From an uncultured Lachnospira sp. (GTDB lineage: Bacteria > Bacillota > Clostridia > Lachnospirales > Lachnospiraceae): a stretch of 9,573 bases of DNA. Made by a program: the position numbers and the translations under genes. A model generated the notes under the pieces. The model was not told the origin of the DNA. It made no database searches and worked only from the letters and a program-made list of their open reading frames with translations. This document shows positions 6,884 to 9,573 of the stretch, piece after piece (position 1 is the first letter of the stretch; the number at the start of each line of letters is the position of its first letter). Location of the stretch: assembly GCA_934358235.1 (NCBI GenBank), contig CAKRKK010000084.1, positions 1-9,573 of the forward strand, given 5' to 3'.

Positions 6884-8587
6884 TTATAACATCTTTATAT
6901 CAACCTGTTTTCCTTTAAAAGCAATACCATAACAGAGTATATGTTCCTTTGGTACCCCTTTCTTAATAAGTTCTTCTTTATAATGCTTTTCAGTTATCTG
7001 CTTTAAAGCCATTTCAGACGTTGCTTCAATATCTTTTTCCTTTCGTTCATTATGAATCTTGAACTCCAGAATAATACCAGAATCATTTTCCTTATTCTTA
7101 GGCTCCAGCATAACATCATATCTTCCAAATCCGCTTTCCCGGTTGGAAGATATGTAGTATTGTTCTCTTAATTCAACTAACAATCCCAACACAAAGCCAT
7201 GGTAAAATCTTTCTGGCTGACAGCCTGACACTCTTTTCCCTGTATCAAAAAAACTAAATATTTCAAGCGAAATCCTGTTCATATATTCATTCATGGCCTC
7301 TACATCACCTATAAGCATGGCCTTAATAAAATCATTATAATCCGGTCTTTCCTTTGCAAACCACTCCTTAACCATACTATCAAACATTCTTCTTGTCTCA
7401 TAATTAGTTATCCGTAATTCATATAAAGGAACCTTATTCATCTGGCCATCCATATAACCGGCATAACTTTGCACTTTAAGATATCCACTTGCAATTAGAA
7501 GGCTCCATATAGCATCTTCATTATCAGATAGCTGGCTATATACTATCTGTTCGTCAAGCTCGCACGATATACTTTTATCACTAAGCAGATCCTCAAACTT
7601 CTGCTTTATGTCCCTGTTTGATTCTCTTATCAGCTTTCCCACAAGGCTATTAGCACTAGTATTAGCCCAATAAGTACCATATTCGCGTTTATCAATATAA
7701 TTAAGGATTGACCATGGATTATATATGTCATTGCATTTTCCAAATGTGAAACCATCATACCACATCCGTACAGTATCCATATTGGCTCCAAGTCCATATT
7801 CAGCAAGGGATTCAGCTACTTCCTTTTCTGTAAAGCCAAATATATCAGCATATTTATCTGAAGTAGTTGATACAATCTCAAGATTATTCAGATCTGAAAA
7901 TATAGATTCCTTGCTTACCCTTGTGATTCCTGTCATAATTCCTCTTTCAAGTGCAGGATTAGTCTTAAACATTGAATTAAACAGACTTCGTGTAAATGCT
8001 GACAATCTATCCCAATATCCGTTAAGGTATGCCTCATGCATCGGCGTATCATATTCATCAAGCAATATAATAACCTTCTTACCATAATATCTGTATAAAT
8101 AATCAGACAACTGGTATATAGCAGAGGTAGCCTCTGTTTCACTCATATCTCCTGCCAGCATTCTGCGATAATACTCTTTATCTGAAGCAAGTAACACATC
8201 CTGCTCACACACATATGCATATTTCACGTATAAGTTTCTTATAACCTCATATATCTTAGCTCTGGTATCTTCATATGTTGTTTCCTTAATTCTGGCAAAA
8301 GACATACTAATAACCGGATATGTTCCCTGAATTCTTCTATAATTCTCATATTTCCATATGTCATAATTCTTAAACAGCTCTGAGCGCCCGGCATAATCCA
8401 CAGAAAAGAAATTATCTACCATATTCATCGTAAGCGTCTTACCAAACCTTCTAGGACGTGTGATGAGCGTAACACTATCCATACTATCCCACCATTGCTT
8501 AATAAATCTGGTTTTATCTATATAAAAACAATTCTTAAGTACAATATCCTCAAAACTTTGAATTCCAATAGCAACCGTTCTAGCCAT
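6884..8587 (-). CDS. AAA-ATPase_like / PD-(D/E)XK nuclease-like protein, copy 2 (intact)
   Basis: A 567-aa protein of the same two-domain family as its downstream neighbour but of another subfamily. Seen: FYIDKTRFIKQWW (21-33); variant Walker A RPRRFGKT (44-51); Walker B VIILLDEYDTP (172-182) with Asp177-Glu178; GITRVSKESIFSDLNNL (220-236); FGFTEKEV (250-257); RMWYDGF (274-280); YNPWS (289-293); YWANTS (306-311). The C-terminal domain has GFGRYDVML (486-494) with Asp491, ILEFKI (506-511) with Glu508 and Lys510, ALKQITEKHY (527-536), and ends ILCYGIAFKGK. The ATG at 8587 is preferred: family proteins start MARTVAIGIQ, and AAGGG lies upstream (8599-8603), though at a long 11-base spacing. A 19-codon TTG extension to 8644 is open but lacks a binding site. 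Function unknown; a defence or DNA-processing role would be a guess. Confidence 0.88.
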   Translation of the reverse strand: MARTVAIGIQSFEDIVLKNCFYIDKTRFIKQWWDSMDSVTLITRPRRFGKTLTMNMVDNFFSVDYAGRSELFKNYDIWKYENYRRIQGTYPVISMSFARIKETTYEDTRAKIYEVIRNLYVKYAYVCEQDVLLASDKEYYRRMLAGDMSETEATSAIYQLSDYLYRYYGKKVIILLDEYDTPMHEAYLNGYWDRLSAFTRSLFNSMFKTNPALERGIMTGITRVSKESIFSDLNNLEIVSTTSDKYADIFGFTEKEVAESLAEYGLGANMDTVRMWYDGFTFGKCNDIYNPWSILNYIDKREYGTYWANTSANSLVGKLIRESNRDIKQKFEDLLSDKSISCELDEQIVYSQLSDNEDAIWSLLIASGYLKVQSYAGYMDGQMNKVPLYELRITNYETRRMFDSMVKEWFAKERPDYNDFIKAMLIGDVEAMNEYMNRISLEIFSFFDTGKRVSGCQPERFYHGFVLGLLVELREQYYISSNRESGFGRYDVMLEPKNKENDSGIILEFKIHNERKEKDIEATSEMALKQITEKHYKEELIKKGVPKEHILCYGIAFKGKQVDIKML

Positions 8588-8598
8588 ATACTTTATTT

Positions 8599-8603
8599 CC
8601 CTT
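8599..8603 (-). promoter_or_regulatory. Ribosome binding site of copy 2
   Basis: AAGGG on the minus strand, 11 bases before the ATG at 8587. The spacing is longer than ideal, but no better site serves the alternative TTG at 8644, which sits just after a terminator U-tract. Confidence 0.5.
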
Positions 8604-8654
8604 CTGCTTAAAATCGACTTGCCAATTAATAACGTTCCTGACAAAAATAATTAC

Positions 8655-8690
8655 AAAAAAGCCTTTAGAGCTATTATACTCTAAAGGCTT
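8655..8690 (-). terminator. Rho-independent terminator after the decayed third copy
   Basis: On the minus strand a perfect 12-bp stem (8679-8690 with 8659-8670) with an 8-base loop (8671-8678) is followed by TTTTTTG. Two A-U pairs at the stem base come from the start of the T-run. It has no U-tract on the plus strand, so it works in one direction only. It lies about 70 bases beyond the original stop of the third ATPase/nuclease gene and just upstream of copy 2. Confidence 0.85.
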
Positions 8691-8702
8691 AGTGATTAGC
8701 AA
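8673..8702 (-). promoter_or_regulatory. Probable promoter of copies 2 and 1, embedded in the terminator
   Basis: On the minus strand TTGCTA (8697-8702) is followed after 18 bases by a perfect TATAAT (8673-8678), which fills most of the terminator loop. Transcription would start near 8666-8664, inside the right arm, so the new RNA would carry only part of that arm and could not form the hairpin. The leader to the ATG at 8587 would be about 77 nt. The -35 box matches consensus at four of six bases. Confidence 0.5.
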
Positions 8703-8758
8703 ATGTATTTATTATATATTGGATATTTTTTCGATATTTTCAATATTCATATTTAGTA

Positions 8759-9573
8759 TTATGAACTACCTTTTACATTATCCTCTGTATGCACTCTCTT
8801 TACAAGACAGCGTTTCTTATAAAAAGAAATACCTTAACATAAGACAGTATCGTAAGTTGCTTCAAGCTCACTGGCATACATACGGTTATCTATCTGCTTT
8901 ATAGCACTATCACAGGCTTTCTCAAGTTCTTCATAAACCTTTGTGCGTTTTGCTTCAAAAACTGCTGCTCTTCCATTGATTGGATCACATACCACAACAT
9001 CACATCTTCCTTCTCCATATTCCTTATTAGATTGAACCTGATAGCCCGCACCTGCAAATATACCAGAAAGAAATGCATGGTAGAAATCTTCTCTATAATC
9101 ATGATAACTTATCGTACGCCGCAAGAGTGTACTAATTTCCCTTGTGATGCCTTCGCAATCACCTTTCCATACAGCCTCAAATAACTCTTTTCTATTCCAC
9201 GTTAGAGTACTCTCACCAAACCATTTTTCAACCGTTGTTTCGAATATGCCTTTTATCTCTTCATTAGGAATCTTTAGTGCAACCTCGTCTGCCTGCAGCA
9301 CACCATCTATTTCTTTCTCTCTGGCCTGCGTAAGATATCCCGTCAGAAACAGCATACTCCATAGATTATCTTCTGATGAATGCAGATAATCATATGTGAG
9401 ATTCTCATCAATATTCTGGACAATATAACCACCACTCATTAATATCTCCAGCTTATGTGTAATACTGGCACCTGCATAGTCGATAAAAGAACGGATAATA
9501 GCATTGTCACTTGTGTTTCTCCAATAACTTCCTGGCTTAACAGCCAGATTCAAATATACTTTCCTTCGCTATC
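8759..9573 (-). pseudogene. Decayed AAA-ATPase_like / PD-(D/E)XK gene, copy 3 (5' end outside window)
   Basis: Remnant of a third family member. At the right edge one frame reads IAKESIF, matching VSKESIF of copy 2 (residues 224-230), then runs into a stop at 9537-9539. The family sequence resumes in another frame from about 9553: NLAVKPGSYWRNTSDNA, matching the YWANTS region of copy 2 (306-311). In copy 2, 75 residues lie between these motifs; here about eight do, so some 200 bases with FGFTEKEV, WYDGF and YNP are gone and the frame is shifted. The nuclease-like end is well kept: EGRCDVVV with Asp, AVFEAKR with Glu and Lys, AIKQIDNRMY. A TAA (8834-8836) then replaces the Tyr codon of the family ending LCYGI; beyond it the frame continues GISFYKKRCLVKRV to a natural stop at 8759-8761. 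The open stretch 9553-8834 starts at TTG behind AAGGA and could yield a 239-aa nuclease-only fragment. The state of the 5' half is unknown. Confidence 0.8.

Noticed and set aside
8588..8644. A 19-codon TTG-initiated extension of copy 2.
   Set aside because: No ribosome binding site stands before the TTG at 8644, it abuts a terminator U-tract, and family proteins start at MARTVAIGIQ, which is the ATG at 8587.
8721..8760. Repeated GATATTTT motifs (8722-8729, 8733-8740) suggesting iterons or a binding array.
   Set aside because: Only two exact units in very AT-rich sequence just past the ancestral stop of the third copy; chance is sufficient.
8692..8904. A 70-codon plus-strand open frame in the 8.7-8.9 kb spacer.
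   Set aside because: It overlaps the 3' part of the decayed third copy in antisense, has no ribosome binding site and shows only AT-rich Ile/Phe/Tyr sequence.
5236..9573. The cluster as an insertion sequence or transposon.
   Set aside because: No transposase motifs, terminal inverted repeats or target-site duplications are visible around these genes; the ATPase/nuclease architecture is not that of a known transposase.

Overview
This AT-rich window looks like chromosomal DNA from a low-GC Clostridia member, most likely a Lachnospiraceae gut commensal. That placement is an inference. It rests on AGGAG-type ribosome binding sites, AT-rich sigma-A-type promoters, a ComEA with SLBB plus HhH layout, a YfhO-family membrane protein, and a cluster of AAA-ATPase_like/PD-(D/E)XK (DUF1703) genes, a family commonly multiplied in that group. 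No tRNA, rRNA, CRISPR array or insertion sequence was seen.

Left part (1-5210). A comEA gene (competence DNA receptor) runs leftward and is cut by the window edge. A roughly 160-bp divergent promoter region separates it from a rightward YfhO-family polytopic membrane protein of 942 aa that starts at TTG. argH (argininosuccinate lyase, last step of arginine biosynthesis) follows in the same direction. No terminator is visible between the YfhO gene and argH, so read-through is possible, but argH also has its own AT-rich leader with ArgR-box-like palindromes. A long, nearly perfect hairpin with U-tracts on both strands closes argH and also closes the convergent genes from the right.

Right part (5236-9573, all minus strand). 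This is a cluster of three related genes, each coding for (or once coding for) an N-terminal AAA-like ATPase and a C-terminal PD-(D/E)XK nuclease-like domain (Pfam AAA-ATPase_like and PDDEXK_9/DUF1703). In transcription order they are: a decayed copy at the right edge (internal deletion with frameshift, plus a stop replacing a conserved Tyr codon near the C-terminus), an intact 567-aa copy, and an intact 528-aa copy of a different subfamily. A terminator follows the decayed copy. The best promoter for the two intact genes has its TATAAT in the loop of that terminator, so its transcript would lack the left arm of the hairpin and escape termination. The function of this family is not established.

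The genes do not form one pathway: competence, envelope glycosylation, arginine synthesis and an uncharacterised ATPase/nuclease cluster lie side by side. The points most worth checking are the decay pattern of the third ATPase/nuclease gene with its possible restart of a nuclease-only product, the promoter-in-terminator arrangement, and the tandem of divergent paralogues.
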